Source: Macrocybe gigantea
Taxonomy: Eukaryota; Basidiomycota; Agaricomycetes; Agaricales; Callistosporiaceae
Assembly: GCA_011319805.1 (NCBI GenBank)
Contig: SJRY01000234.1
Span: 1,054,001 to 1,118,000 of the forward strand
DNA length: 64,000 nt
Direction: 5' to 3'
Shown here: positions 1-13,028 of the stretch, piece after piece
Layout: each line of letters opens with the position of its first letter
Position numbering within the stretch: the stretch's first letter is position 1
The notes under the pieces: generated by a model
Told to the model about the DNA's origin: nothing
Databases searched by the model: none
Seen by the model: only the letters and a program-made list of their open reading frames with translations
Position numbers and translations under genes: made by a program

Positions 1-3000
1 GTACATTTTGGGACTTTCCGAAGAGGCGCCTCCATTTTGGAAAGACGTTTCGGTAACATGTCGCTCTGACGCCGAAGTTTACTGGGACCTATTAGAGGAT
101 GCGTGTGACCCGAACAATCACATAGTACCCTCTAGTTCCACAAGTTCCACGGGCCCTCCTAGTTCTAATGTCGCGGTCGCCCGGTCGCTTCGACGTTCCG
201 TCTCATGGAAACCAGAGTACATTTTTACATGGCATCAAACACAATATCTGAGGCAATTCATCCAGACTGCTACGGCGAAAACTCCTTTGCAGGATGATGA
301 CAATGTTGACACTCAATTAACGAAGATTTCCTGGGTGGTCAGTGCTCCCTTGCCCGCAGTGGTATCCTTTTATCAGTCTGCACGCGAGAAGCTGCTGAAG
401 GCGATGGGAAAGGTACCAAAAAAGGCAGAGCAAAAGACGGAGAAAGCTGGAAAACGCGCGGCAGCCGCCAAAGCCTCTTTAATGAGGAAAGCTGCTGATG
501 CTAGGAATCAACGCGAGACAGAGTGGCAGAACATGGTGCAACGCCTGCATCCTGAGGCTCTCGATGATAATATGACATATAGGATACGCCAGGTTCGCGA
601 TAGATTCATGCAAGCAGGCTCTTTGCGAGACATTAAAAAATGGGAGCGCGAATTTTTGGAGGCTATCCGAGAGGCCGATATTGCTTCGAGGCAGGTCCTC
701 AGGGTTGCCGGCAAAAGGAGGGCGTTTGCGGCACGAACTCTTCCTGTACCCTTACCTGCACCTCCTCCGGTTGTTTCAAATCCTCCGGAGAAATCTGTGC
801 AATCATTGATAGCGCTTCAAGGTCCGCCCTTGGAAATTGCACATGAGCCAAAGCGCAAGCGGAAAAAGAAAGGTCAGTTTCCCCAAGAAAGCTTTGAAAG
901 TTGATTAGCTGACCTGAAATAGAAGAGCTGACAGAAGTCGAGAAAAGTGCACCCAAGGCCCAGCGACGGCACCGGTTCCAATGGAACCGCGATTTTGATG
1001 AGCTAGCTCGCGATGCTTCTGCTATTATAAGGGCCCGGTGTCGGAACCTACCGAGATTGGATTGGGGGGCATTCGAACAGGTTTTTCCTTCCGTTCCGAG
1101 GAACACTGTGCGGCAGCGATTGGCGCATATCAAGGAAGTCCCTGGCAATGAGGCGTATCTAAACCGTCTTGAAGATCGTTGGTACGAGTTGTGGTTGAAG
1201 CATAGGGGCACAGATCTGTTGCCGGACGACGACCCCTTCAGTGCAGGCAACTTCGACCTGATCGAGCACGTCGAATTTCTTCGACAACACGTTGACAAAA
1301 ACGCACTGTAAGCCGCCGATCTCAGAAACTGTCTGCCCATTCATTTTAAGCGCGTTGGCTTCAGGCGTGTAGGATTCATCCAAGAAAGAGACGAGTCGTT
1401 CACAGTCCTCCCTGCTTCGATAGAAGATATTCTGGAACAGTTTGATATTGTCGAAAGTTTGCCTAATGCGCCAACCTGGGATTTTATGTGGAATGCAATT
1501 GTGGAGGAAGGAAGGGAGAAGAAGCTTTTGCATCGAGCATTCATGAAAGGTTCCGACGACCTAATTATTCCACATGAAATTTCCTGCGAAGAAGACCTTC
1601 TGGCGGAATCGGCTATGAAGGTGGGTCGATTTCATCGTATTTGGACGATATCGACATCTCATCCGTGCTCAAAGATGACTTTGGGAAGTCCAAATGAGCG
1701 CTATGATCCCAAAAAGGCATCTACATTGCTGCATGCAGTCGGAGAAAGTCACGTAACTCAGGCGACCAAAAATCTCCTGAATCGTGGCGTCCTGTCCAAG
1801 ATCGTCCGGGATCCAACAAAACAGAGGCCTGGAAGGCAGCTCAAGATCTCGGAGATGTATTCCCATATTTGCTTTGTCTGGCAGGTATCCTGATGATCTC
1901 GTCTCTCTAGGAACCAAAATGCTATGGGAGGGACAATGCCGAAGGATACATTCCAAGATGCAGCGCAACTCGAAGATCTTTCCTTCCAACATAACGCCTG
2001 GCGCGAATGGCCACTTCTAGCCACGGATGGCGACTCTGCTGCGTTGATACAGCTTTGCTCCGATAACAAGGTATTTCAAAAGGCGCCACTCAATCTACGT
2101 TTCTTACCCCTCACCTTTTCAGGTGGAGTTCCGCATAGACACCATGCATGCGCGGCTCGCTCGGCCGACCATCGATTGGAACAGCAAGAAAGCAGGCAAG
2201 CCATCTTCTCCAGAAATCAGTTTTGTCAACATCTGATGGATAATCCGTCTTCGTTCTTCAGACGACGATCAGATTGAAAATACAATATACTTTAAGACGG
2301 ACTTTTCTTCTGCATTGGCCCTACCTTCAAGCATAGAGTCGTCACCAGTCATTGGCCCCGTGAATTTGCCACCCACAACCGGTGACCACGGAAAGACGGA
2401 AATGGGCGAGAATGCTTGTTGTAGACTCGTGTCAGCAAGCGAACTCGTCGATTGCAAGGCCTGTCTGGATGACGAGTGGACAGCACTCTTGCAAACTTGT
2501 TCGGGGAATGAAGAAAAAATGGCTTCAGATGTGATGGAAGCTCTTCATCAAGCCGGAAAAAACGGTCTCGCGAAGCGAGAGCTCAAGGTGAGGGTCCTTG
2601 TCTGCGTTCGGAATTCCAGCGCTGATGAAACCTCGATGAAAGACCAGACTTGTCACTTCTGAATCCGAGTTGGCCGCAGTGCTTAAGAAAATGACGCAGA
2701 TCGCCATGCCACTATCATTCTGGGCTGGATACCGTTCTGTCGTTCTGGTTTCGAGTGCGTTTCTGAGTGACTGGACCGTGCTTGTGTCCGAGGAACCGGC
2801 TGTCAGGGTCTTGCCTCGACGTTGGACTGACATATCGGGCTCAAAGATCGTTGACTTTTGGGAGGCAGCGCTGAGGGCTGTGATGGGTATCGTTGTGTTC
2901 AAACCGGGTATATCACAGGTGAGATGGATTGTCGTTTTGATATGAGCAAGCCATGACTTGTGGATCGTTGCTAGGCGGAGCTTCGATGGAGGCTCCGCTT

Positions 3001-3172
3001 TGTGTATGACAGGCACGAGGTGGCTGACATTCTATCGCATCTACAAACGGAGGGATTCCTGAGATTGTGGTGTGATCCTGACATGACACCCTGGATGGAT
3101 ACGATTATGGACGATTGCGAGGAAAGGCATGTGTACTGGTTTGTTGGAGAGAAACACTGGTATCAAGTGTGA
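1..3172 (+). CDS. TFC3: TFIIIC largest subunit (Tfc3/tau138-like), 5'-truncated
   Basis: C-terminal part of the B-block-binding subunit of RNA polymerase III factor TFIIIC, which recognises the B box of tRNA genes in the nucleus. The first exon runs open from the window edge to about 890 and has a long basic, Ala/Lys-rich coiled stretch (about 385-520) and a basic KRKRKKK patch. After an intron come RRHRFQWNRDFDELARD and RNTVRQRLAHI (about 965-1130), a helical DNA-binding-like segment typical of fungal Tfc3 C-terminal regions. Further exons (about 1310-3172) end in a winged-helix-like segment containing HEVADILSHLQTEGFLRLW and finish ...EKHWYQV at a TGA (3170-3172). About eight short introns interrupt it. 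The start lies outside the window. The family call rests on remembered similarity, so the name is likely but not certain; the coding frame itself is secure. Confidence 0.72.
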
Positions 3173-3337
3173 AATAGTACTCGCCATTGTCTTGCATATG
3201 CTCATGGGCAAATCGGAGGATCGACATCAGTTTATCATGTCATTGCCAGTATCCTCAATTCAGTAAAGAATTCCGGATTGGAGCACCCGCCTGATGCATG
3301 CTGTACCTTGACAACTCGGTCGACGAATCACTTTGTC

Positions 3338-6037
3338 ATGGCCAGCGCCATCAAAGCAGAGAAGTCGAGCTCTTTCTCTCCTGCTTCCGCCTTCTCCTGC
3401 TTCATTCTTTCTCCACTCCTTACCGGCTGGGCTGGCTTCGAGCTCGACAAGCCTCCACTTCAGTGTCGGAGACCTCGTTGACCTTTCGTCTAATCTAATA
3501 GCCCCAGTGGCATTTTTCATTCACTTCGAAGGTAATTCGACCATTTCATGTCATAGGGTGATCTGAAATGACGAGCATACTTTACAAGGATTCTCGAACG
3601 ATGCGCGTCAAGCAATTGACAAGTTTTTCCCCCCTTCCTTCGTTGAGGCTTGTTGTACGTTCCCTGGCTTTTAGCCCTAGTTCACTGAAAACCAACTCGA
3701 ACAACCTTCAGTGGGACAGGATCACTTTCTCTCGACTGACCATTGCATATTTCGCCTTCTCGTTCCTTCATTTCGTCCTTCAACTTTCGTTTCAGATCAA
3801 AGCTTTTACCATCAATGCGGATGCCGCCCAATTTCTGAAAAACATTGTATTGCAAGCTCACGCTACCAATGACAGTTTGGCCTACCTTCACGGTTCAACT
3901 CTGTCCATGTGCAGTTGGTTGTCGAGTGATCTCGACATCGACAATGCAGACTGCCAGGTCATTTGGAATGGGACCAAGGGGAGCAACTCGATGGAAGCAC
4001 AGGCCGACAAGATCGATACTGTCTCGGTCTTGACTTCAACTTATGTTACTGCCTCGACCTCGACGGCAACGTCGCTTTCAACCACTGCATCAACCGTCAC
4101 TACCTCCTTGGCATCCTCTCAAAGCCCGACTATCGTACCTGTCCTCAGCATTGCAGTTCCACCGACCATAACCATTCCTCCGAGCACCCCCACGTCCATT
4201 CCGACCAGAGTACAACAGACAGTTACTGTGTTCGTCGAAGCTAGACCGACCACTATAAGGACTTCAACAGATCTCGGCCGGCTCGGCTTTGAGTTCGATT
4301 CCTTAAATGACGATGACCATGGAGATGACAGAGACGATGACGACCACGAGGTATTTACCACTTGTGCGAATCGCGGTTTCGTCGTGTGCTGAGTCATGAT
4401 CAGGCATTGTCGAAGCGGTCTGCGCCTCAAGTATTGGCTTTCATAGACGGCGATCACACTAAAGTGAACGTCAGCGGAATAGGCTCTGACGACTCTTCAG
4501 AGACGTTAGACGGCCGCTGTCTCTGGGCACTGAATTGGCCTGTCGGCGTGTAAGTTCGCAGCGGTCGGTGTCAATCCTCATCTCAATACCCATAAACTCG
4601 TCTACAGGCTTCATAATACCAAAAGAGAGGATCTCGTCTTCATCGCGTTCCAATTTTGGGTTCTCGGGATGTCTATCGTGGCCTTGCTTAACGAATCCAT
4701 CCCTCATATCCTGGCCTCTCTTCTAACTCATGTGCTCGCCACGTCTTGGACCGCCTACCAGCTTACAGCAACTGAAAAGTTCCGCTCAGATTTCAACAGG
4801 GTGATCACTAACGGTGCTTGCAACGGCGTTTCTCTGCTGCCGCGTTACTGGAACGATCGTGGCGGTGCGGAGATTCCCAGCCTTGCACTCAACGTCTTTG
4901 CTTTGCTAGTCTCATCATTCTTGACTTGGCGTTTGATCAAAGTGGGTCATTATACCAAGGTCGGAAAGTATGTGGTAGCTGATTGGCATGATTTTTCAGC
5001 TGTTTGGCTGGCAAACTTTCAAACGGGTCGGTGCATCTTTGACCATCAATCGGGTATACAAGATCGTCCTCGTCCTGTCCATTGTCATCCAGCTCTGCTT
5101 GTTCTTCATGATCATCACTGTCTCGCTATGGCTCGATCAACTTTTCAACAGCGCAATCGGTGATCTCGCCACGTTCCGAACGTTGTATGAAGTTTCGTCA
5201 ATCATCACGCTCGTCGTGAGTGAACTGCTTGCCGCTATTCTCTTCCTGCTTTGTGCTAATGTCTCGCATAACAGCTTCTTGTGCCATGGTTGATGACGGT
5301 ATGTTCTGGTGCTTCCGCCCATCCTCTCTGCGTGTTTTAATGCTTTTACCAGGGATGGTTTGCCGTCCGCCGCGAACTGCGCGTTCCTATGTTCATTTTC
5401 CTTATGTTGTCCTGCTTGTACCTTGGCGGCTGGAGCGTGATGTTCTTCTCAACAACTTTCCGCTGGACATTCGTCACTTGGAGGTTCTTCAGCGTCATCG
5501 CGTGTGCTTCTGTATTCCTTACGCTGATCGCCTTCATCTTGGGAATCGTTTGCCGCCTGAATTTCGGCAAGGGTTTGGTGCGATACCGTGAGTACCGTTC
5601 TCCCCCCTTTGATAGCAGCTGACAAACGATAAAAAGTCAATGCTCACCAATCCTTACCTGGCGACGATTATGTCCCTTATGACGATTCTGACATTGAGAA
5701 AGTTGATTTCCCATCGAACGAAAAGCTTGTGCCGACATTCGCCGCCACACTTGGACCTGAGCCTGATCTGCCTCCACCGGGCATCTACGTAACGCGTGGA
5801 CCTCGGTTCTTCAACCAAAGCGCACAACCGTTTGAAACCGTGACTCCAGGACCGATCGCAATACCTCCCGCTACGCTCGGCCGGTCGCCGTCGGGTGGCT
5901 CCAGTTCTTCTCGAACCGTTTCGCGGAGCGACTCTAGGACGAGCGATAAGAGTTTTGGCAGCCTGGGTAGTTATTATTCGTACAACGGCTATCACGGTCG
6001 GTCAGACAGCCAGACAAAACGCTGGGTGATCGAGTAA
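3338..6037 (+). CDS. Secreted-type N-terminus plus multi-pass membrane protein, unknown function
   Basis: I recognise the layout from other agaricomycete proteins but know no function. Exons give: a hydrophobic leader region (about 3340-3520), a luminal domain with INADAAQFLKNIVLQAHATN and DNADCQVIWNGT (about 3800-3975), a Ser/Thr-rich mucin-like linker (about 4020-4270), a very acidic Asp/His run (4305-4350), then after LHNTKREDLVFIAFQFW (from about 4609) at least six membrane segments through about 5590. A conserved-looking loop reads FNRVITNGACNGVSLLPRYW, and AEIPSLALNVFALL starts the next helix. The cytosolic tail (5640-6035) is Ser/Pro-rich and ends at a TAA (6035-6037). The start is unresolved: the ATG at 3338 is in a different frame from the leader that continues into the conserved exon, so a 5' intron or an upstream start is needed. 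Confidence 0.6.
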
Positions 6038-6178
6038 GAATCTGGCTCATCTCGTCGCTGTATATAATTAGATTATTTTTGAAAACGGCAGGGCTGTTTC
6101 AAAGGACATGGAAAGATGTTGTAAAGTACAAATGTTGTAAATCAGCATTATAAATCTTGACAATAGCATAACACATAA

Positions 6179-9100
6179 TTATGGGGGTGGCTCGGATGAA
6201 CCTTCAGATGAAGTGAAGTCGGAGGGCGGAGTATCTGGGGAAGGACTCTTCATGCTATCAACCTCTTTCTCCTGCAGAATCGCTGCTTGCCTGGCGATGG
6301 TGGCATGCTCAAACAATGCATCAGCTTGTATATGGCTCGTCTGACTCGTTGCCAATTCCGCTTCTTCGTAACTCAAAAGTGCCTCCCTGAGCTCAAGCAT
6401 CCAAGGATCATCCATGAGTTCTGTGGCAGATGGTCGCGTCATGGGATCGATTGTGAGACATCGTTTGATAAAGTTGATTCCAGACACGCTCAGCTGGCCA
6501 GGTTCAGGTAGTGGAGGATGTTGCGTAGCGACACCGATATGGAACATGATTGCCCTAGAGACGCTTCGTGAGCGATTTGAGCAGATCAGAGATGAATACA
6601 ACCAACCATTCGTTATCCAGATTGCTCCAAGGTTTCCTTCCTGTCGCACACTCCAACACAACACAGCCCAGGGACCAGATGTCCATAGCACCATGTCGCC
6701 CACGCTTGTCGTTCTTGATGACCTCCGGGGACATGTACATGGGCGTCCCGGTAAGACTATTATTCATCGCAAGTCCTCCCAAGCTTGGCATGCCATTGAG
6801 GGCTCCAGGGTCGAGTACTCGACGAGAACGCTGAACAGTTCTCTGATTTTTGGCAAAAATCTTCGCTGCCCCGAAGTCGACAAATTTGATAACTCCAAGA
6901 TGATCTAAGAGAATGTCTGGAGAGCAACGTCAGGACATAGAACATGAAAGGGAAAAAAATAACCTACTGTCAGGTTTGATATCCCGATGCACGACGCCTT
7001 TAGAATGAAGGTAGGCCAGTCCTTCCAACATTTGCATGGTATACACTTGCGTGATGCCTTCGTCCTCGATTCTACCATGTTCCAGGAGCGCCGACAGACT
7101 GCCCCCCTGGCAGTACTCTTCGAAAATGTATACTTTATCGCGATGAACCTCGATGCCGTAGTATTCCACCACGTTCGGATGATGCAACATTTCCATGACG
7201 CTGAGCTCGTCTCGGATCTGCGCATACAGATTGGGTAGACCTGATAGCTCCTGAAACTTGATCTCCTTTACGGCCATCAAAGAGCCAGAATCGAGGTTGA
7301 CAGCAAGATATACAGAGCCGAAGGCACCGGCGCCGATGAAACGACCTTGCTGCCATCTTATCGATATGTTAGAACTCGATGAGGCGAGGAACACCAAAGA
7401 CCGATCTTCCAGCTTCTCGTCATCTAGAACACGTCCCATCGTCCTATGTTGCAAGCCAACCATAGCACGATTTTCCTCGACCGCGCGAAGTGATTTTGAA
7501 ATCCCCTCCCAGAACAAGCGTGTGCTCGAATCCGAGAAAGCGAGGGCATCATTGTTGTCGGGAAAGAGGAGACCAGAAAGATCGTCTTCTTCAATGACAG
7601 TGCTCACGGATTGCAGTTTCTTCAACTCGTCTAGCTTCTCCTTCTCTCTGCATGCCTCAAGGGTCGACCTCGCTCCGAGAATATCGAAGTGACTGATTAA
7701 TAGAGTCATGCAGCTTGCGACCTTAGACCGCAACAACTCGAATTGCTCGTCAAGAAGAGTAAGAATATCGCGCTTTGTGCGATGCAGCGTAAATTCCAGC
7801 GCATTAACTGCCCATTTGAATGTCCGGCGATCCGTGGGGTCGCAATCGTCGCAAATAAATGTTACCCAAGATATGGCAAGTTTGATGAGAAGTCGATTGA
7901 ATTTGACCATAGATGAGCGTTCCATATAACGTTGTGCATGCTGACCATGTTCCGAGGCAAAGAGATACCAGTTTTCCAACAGCTCTTGACAGCCATTCCT
8001 CAGCCGCAACGAGTTCCGTACATGGTGGACGGAATCTACTATAGATTCCGCTAGCCGGTTCGTTGCCCGAGCTATTTTTCTCAGCTCTCGATTCACACTG
8101 GGAAGATGAGCTTGTAGGTCGCTAAGCAAAACCAAAGGCCCGACATCAGTTTCTATCGGCTCCCCATCTTCATCGACTGGCATGAATATATCGGCGAACG
8201 CCCGTTTGGCATGCAGCAGTTGATGCTGGGGACCGTCAGCAACAAGCCTGACGCGATCGTCCTTGGTATCGAGTTCGACACGTGGTATGTTCAAGACAAC
8301 GACTCTCCCGTTCCAAAGAAAATGGGTCCGTGGTGAAAGGATAAGCAGATATTGCGGCTCCTGGTATTCGTTCCCAAAGTAATCAGACGCATTGTTTCCA
8401 TCATCGTTCGCCTCGTCGACATGAAAAGCCTCGGACAGCAATCGCCGTATGGTTTCGGGTCGTTCATAAAGCGAGCTGGATGCCACAACATAGGCGCCCT
8501 CCTCCTCTAAGGAGTTCGTGTACACGAGAAAATGGTCCGTAGCGACCAGTGTTTGGATGAAGCGGTCTAGCGGTATGTCTTCAAGAGAGTACTCAGCGGA
8601 ATTACTGAACCGCTGAGCCAAGACTCTGACGGATGGTCAAAACGAAGGCAAATGGTGCAGCAACAAACGGGCACATACCTGGCAAACCTCTGCAATTTGC
8701 GATACCGTAGCTTGACGCTATCCAAAACCTTCGCATACCAGCTGATTATCTGCTCGTCAGTCATCTTCCTGACCGACGGCGGCTGAACCTGAGATTTGTC
8801 CCTTGGAGGGCCGCCCGTGCGATCTAATTCTCGCTGTTGCGCAGCTCCTTCTGGTATATTGACGTCCTCGCTCGTTGGAACCCGAACTTGAGTGTCAAAA
8901 TAGTTTGTTACTCGTATAATCAACTTATTCGTCAAAGAACTAGGTAGCACAGTATCAGCGTGGCGGGGTTAGAAAGGTAATACTGGAGGGCGTACCAGAG
9001 TTGCTCTGCGACAAGACAAGAGCCACCGGCGGCAGTCAGGCTAACGTCGTTAAACGTGGCCCAATGGGCCTCTAGGACGTCTGTTTCCTTAAAATATATG

Positions 9101-10650
9101 CCCTTTGAGCCGCTTTTCAGTTTCCAGTGTATAAGACGGAAGAAAATGGACATCGCTTCCAGGATAGTTGAGTCGTAGTCTTCACTGATACACTGAGGTA
9201 ACGACCACTTGCCGCCAGGGTCCGGTGCCAGAAATGCTTCGTACTGTCGTTTGAGCGTGCAAGCAAGCCCAATGCTCAGCTTCAGATCCTCCGTCACCTG
9301 ATCAATAATCAGGACGTCTGGTTCCTTGAGCTTTTGTACATAGTCTAGCCGTAGGCGAAGACCTGCTTGGGCAAGCTTTGTGGGGAAGGATATAAGGGGC
9401 ACCAATTCATTTTCAAAGGTCGGAAGGTTCATCTCCTGGAACAGGGGGGAAAGATTGACTTGGGCATCACGGGCAACACCAATGAATGTATGGACGGTTA
9501 GAAGAAAGCCTTTCTCAAAAGTCCGTTGCATCGATTCCTCCTTGAGAACACGCTCCACAAAACTCGTGCCATCAGCGTGCTGCGCTGAGCCGTAAGGCAT
9601 GCCATTAGAACGTCCAGACATGCTTTGTGTAGCGTCCGGAACGATAGGAACTTCGTTGCTCGTATTTGGTTGAGCGACATCCAGAGTTTCACTTCCTGTC
9701 CAACGTCGAAGGAGCGCAATCTGGTGCTTCAGAGAGGAGACTATAGTTGACCAAGTATTTAAGGTGTCGCAACGTGCCTGAAAGGCACTATCTCCAGCTG
9801 CAGGCTTGTCGATGTAGAAGGCTTTGAGATTCGGATACAGAGATTGAGCAATTTCGAGTTTCCGCAACACGGCCGAAACTTGTCTGAGAGGGGAGATAGT
9901 GGAATCGATGGAGGGACCGACTTCGACACGAAAATGTCGAATTTCCTCGATAACAGCATCAACGGTGCGTATGCGCTTCTCCTCCAACCTCTTCTTTTCC
10001 TCTTCCTCTGACCGACCATGAAATTTGGCGCGAATGCCGAGCCATATATTCGTCTGTATGTGGTTCTGCTCATCCGCAGACGATTGAAGAGCAGTAGCTA
10101 TTCGCGTCTTCTCCGATTTTAGAACGTCTCCAGAAAGAACAGACGCGAGCAACGTTTGCCATTCCAGACGCTCTCGCTCCTTCTGAGAAGCGGGTTGCAC
10201 AGGGTCCGATTCCAACCTTAGCATAGACAGGTTGTCTAGAATGGCATCCGCGCCAGCGGCTAACGAAAGACGAGTCACATCGTCATCGTCGCTGTTGTCT
10301 CCAGCATCGACGAGTTGTCCTAAGCCCCTTTGATAGTAATGTGTATCTGGATCGTTTCTCGGATCGTCGCTCGAGGGTCTGTAGCGCTTGACAAACTGAG
10401 AATAGATGTCCTGGTACTTCTTGACATTGTTCTGGTTATTTCGATGACCAAAGGAGCCAGCCTCGACCGTTGACCAAGGCTTTATGCGCGAACTCCTGCC
10501 AGAGGATTGTGGTGGAGACTGCGGATAAGGCCGAGGATTGACGTCCCAATGATGAGGACTCAGATCGACATCGCCCTTCTCTTCGTCTTCCTCGTCGTTG
10601 TGAAGAGAGTGTTCAGGATGTGGGTACAGCGTCGGTGTATGTCGCCGCAT
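6179..10650 (-). CDS. SSK2: MAP kinase kinase kinase of the HOG stress pathway (Ssk2/Ssk22/Wis4-like)
   Basis: Ser/Thr kinase that, in other fungi, phosphorylates the MAPKK Pbs2 in the osmotic-stress cascade. The ATG (10648-10650) opens a long N-terminal regulatory region with an acidic segment and a conserved alpha-helical domain (VLKEESMQRTFEKGFLLTVH). An intron near 8940-8997 brings in SLTNKLIIRVTNYFD and KMTDEQIISWYAKVLDSVKL. The kinase domain starts at GRFIGAGAFGSVYLAVN (Gly loop), with the VAIK-type lysine in MAVKEIKF, catalytic HRDIKPDN across an intron at about 6910-6970, DFG in KFVDFGAAK, APE-like MSPEVI and a subdomain XI arginine. An intron at about 6551-6608 lies before AIMFHIGVATQ. 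The TAA/stop is at 6179-6181. Protein of about 1,400 residues, the usual size for this family. All catalytic residues are present. It shares a short divergent promoter with the DRG GTPase. Confidence 0.88.
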
Positions 10651-10766
10651 TTGTCTGAAGTCAAGAAGATCGGTCCGGAAATTTGGCGTACCATTCCCAA
10701 TTACGTAAATAGATTCATATTCAAGCCCTCACCACCACTATCGTTGCACGCACTGGGATCGCCGAC
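10651..10766. promoter_or_regulatory. Bidirectional intergenic region between SSK2 and the DRG GTPase
   Basis: Only 116 bp separate the start codons of two divergently transcribed genes, so both core promoters and 5' UTRs must fit here or overlap the coding ends. No TATA box is obvious. Assignment as a shared promoter is inference from the arrangement. Confidence 0.5.
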
Positions 10767-12859
10767 ATGGGTATCGTAGAAAAGGTGCGTTTCATGCAAT
10801 TATTTCGATATTTCTCTGACTGCTCGCTCAGATAAAAGAAATCGAACGTAAGATATCTTCCAGGCCCATGTCGCAGACTGACGAATGCCAATCAACTAGA
10901 GGAGATGGCTCGGAGTGCGTCTATTTCTCCGCTGCTTCAGTGATTGCCTGAATTACTGAAATGATACCCTGTCAGCGCAAAAGAATAAAGTAACTCGTGC
11001 ATTGTGTTTTCCATCATTCATTTACTTGACGCTACTGCCAAGCGCAGGCCACAGAATATCATCTAGGGCTTCTGAAAGCAAAGTTGGCCAAGTACCGTGC
11101 CCAACTTTTGGAACCAACATCTAAATCTGGTCCAGCTGGAACTGGGTTCGACGTCCAGAAGTCAGGGGACGCCCGCATTGCGTTGATAGGCTTTCCGTCT
11201 GTCGGCAAGGTTAAGTCCTTTGGTCGGCTGCTCGAACGTGCATTCACATTTTCGCGGGCTTTCAGTCAACCCTATTATCTAAGGTAACAAATACGGCGTC
11301 CGAGTCAGCAGCATATGAGTTCACAACATTAACGGTAAGAACCGCACGCTTGCGCCTGTTTCTTGGACCTTACGCAGTCCATAGGCTATACCCGGTGTGA
11401 TCGAGTACAAAGGTGCCAGGATTCAGTTGCTCGACCTTCCTGGTATTGTTGAGGGTGCTAGTCAAGGTATTTTTCGTTTCCACTCATCTCGTTTCTACTC
11501 GTCATGTTTCCTACGGCTTATCGTGTCTGACGCTTATAGGAAGGGGCCGTGGACGCCAAGTAGTGGCTAGTAAGACTCCACTTCTAGCCTCACCGCAGCA
11601 AAGCGTAGAACTTGTGGTTTTCTTTCAGCTGCTAAAACTGCCGATCTCATTGTCATCATGCTTGACGCCACAAAATCGGAAGAACAGCGGCGACTACTTC
11701 AAATGGAACTGGATGCAGTTGGAATACGTTTAAACAAGAAGAGGCCGGACGTGGTTTTCAAGAGGAAAACGACAGGGGGTGTAAGTTTTGCTTCGCCCTG
11801 ATGCTTCGGTTTGCTCATAAAACGTTCATCATGACTAAAAGATCACGCTCAACACGACAGTGAAACTGACGAAGACCGACGAAAAGACGATTAGGACGAT
11901 ATTAGCCGGATGTACGCTTTTCATGCACCCATGATAGGACAGCGTTCTCACGAGAGGAATAGACAAGATACACAACTGTGATGTAATGATTAGGGAGGAT
12001 GTACGCCCATGCATGTCCAACAACACCAAAGTCGCTAATTATTACGCCAGATTACGACAGACGAATTTATCGACGTTCTTATCGGTATGTCCTAGAAGTT
12101 GACCGTCAAAGTATCCATTATGAAGTGGATCGTTCAGGGACAAGGAAATACGTGCCTTGCCTATGTGAGTACGAAAATTGAGGATTGAATTGGCAACTAA
12201 CGCCATTTGAAGATGTCTACAACAAAATCGACGCCATAAGTTTAGAGCAATTGGACAAACTGGCTCGAGAGCGTAACACCGCCGTCATTAGCTGTGAGCT
12301 GGGTCTCAAGTGAGTTCTTGATGCATTGATATATCCTTTGCATCGAGAGTTTTAACCATTGATCCCAGTCTGGACTATCTGATCGAGAGAATGTGGGAAG
12401 AACTGGGCCTCGTGAAAATATATACGAAGAAGAGAGGGGCACATCCTGATTTGTCAGACCCGATATGTCTGCGAAGAGGAGCCACGATAGAGGTACGTTT
12501 CTTTATCCATTGTCTGACGAACAGCATCTGAGCGGCTTCAGGACGTTTGTAATGGCATTCACCGTTCCTTGGCGACAAATTTCCGATATGCGCTGGTTTG
12601 GTGAGCAATTATGTATCATCCTGTTTGTCCGTTATTTAGCTTTGGCCTGGTAGGGTGCGTATGCAGGTGTGAATTTTATGAACGCACTAAAACGACTTGG
12701 GCACGCCACAGGGTAAATCTAGTCGATTTGCGCCGCATGCACAGAAAGTCAGTCTGGCACACCAAGTACAGGATGAAGATGTTGTTTCTAGTGCGTTTTG
12801 TGCACGTCTAGTGGATGTCACATTCTAACGCCTTGTTGAACGCAGTTTTTACCAAGTAG
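10767..12859 (+). CDS. RBG1: Developmentally regulated GTP-binding protein (DRG1/Rbg1 family)
   Basis: Cytosolic translation-associated OBG/DRG GTPase; the family partners a DFRP protein (Tma46). The ATG is at 10767 (MGIVEKIKEIE). Exons 1-4 are 10767-10784, 10832-10847, 10900-10914 and 10976-10989 and together spell a perfectly phased N-terminus ending TQKNK, followed by [17 protein letters not shown] from 11048. G1 is GFPSVGKST, split by an intron at about 11212-11265 exactly between GK and STLLSKV; the G2 region is [15 protein letters not shown]3 is [16 protein letters not shown] (G4) follows at about 12225. The TGS domain is at the C-terminus, containing [19 protein letters not shown] and ending near DEDVVSIFTK, stop TAG (12857-12859). 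The reading frame requires about 15 small introns. No catalytic motif is missing. Confidence 0.88.
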
Positions 12860-13028
12860 GTTGGCATCTTTGCCACAGACGACTGCCGCAATGACAAATG
12901 AGATGTGTGTAATGACGTACTATCAAAATCGTCAACTGACGGCCACGTGTAGCCTACCACGTGTGATGATGTATCTGGATTTATATAACTTTTTTTTCCC
13001 TTTTGGGTCGTGGTCTACCCGCTGCCCG

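Noticed and set aside
699..1340. 213-codon minus-strand open frame
   Set aside because: It lies opposite clear TFIIIC-like exons on the plus strand, crosses their intron and has Cys/Ser/Arg-rich composition with no motif.
11205..11290. Broken P-loop in the DRG GTPase
   Set aside because: The raw frame seems to lose the motif after GFPSVGK, but an intron ending TTTCAG restores STLLSKV exactly.
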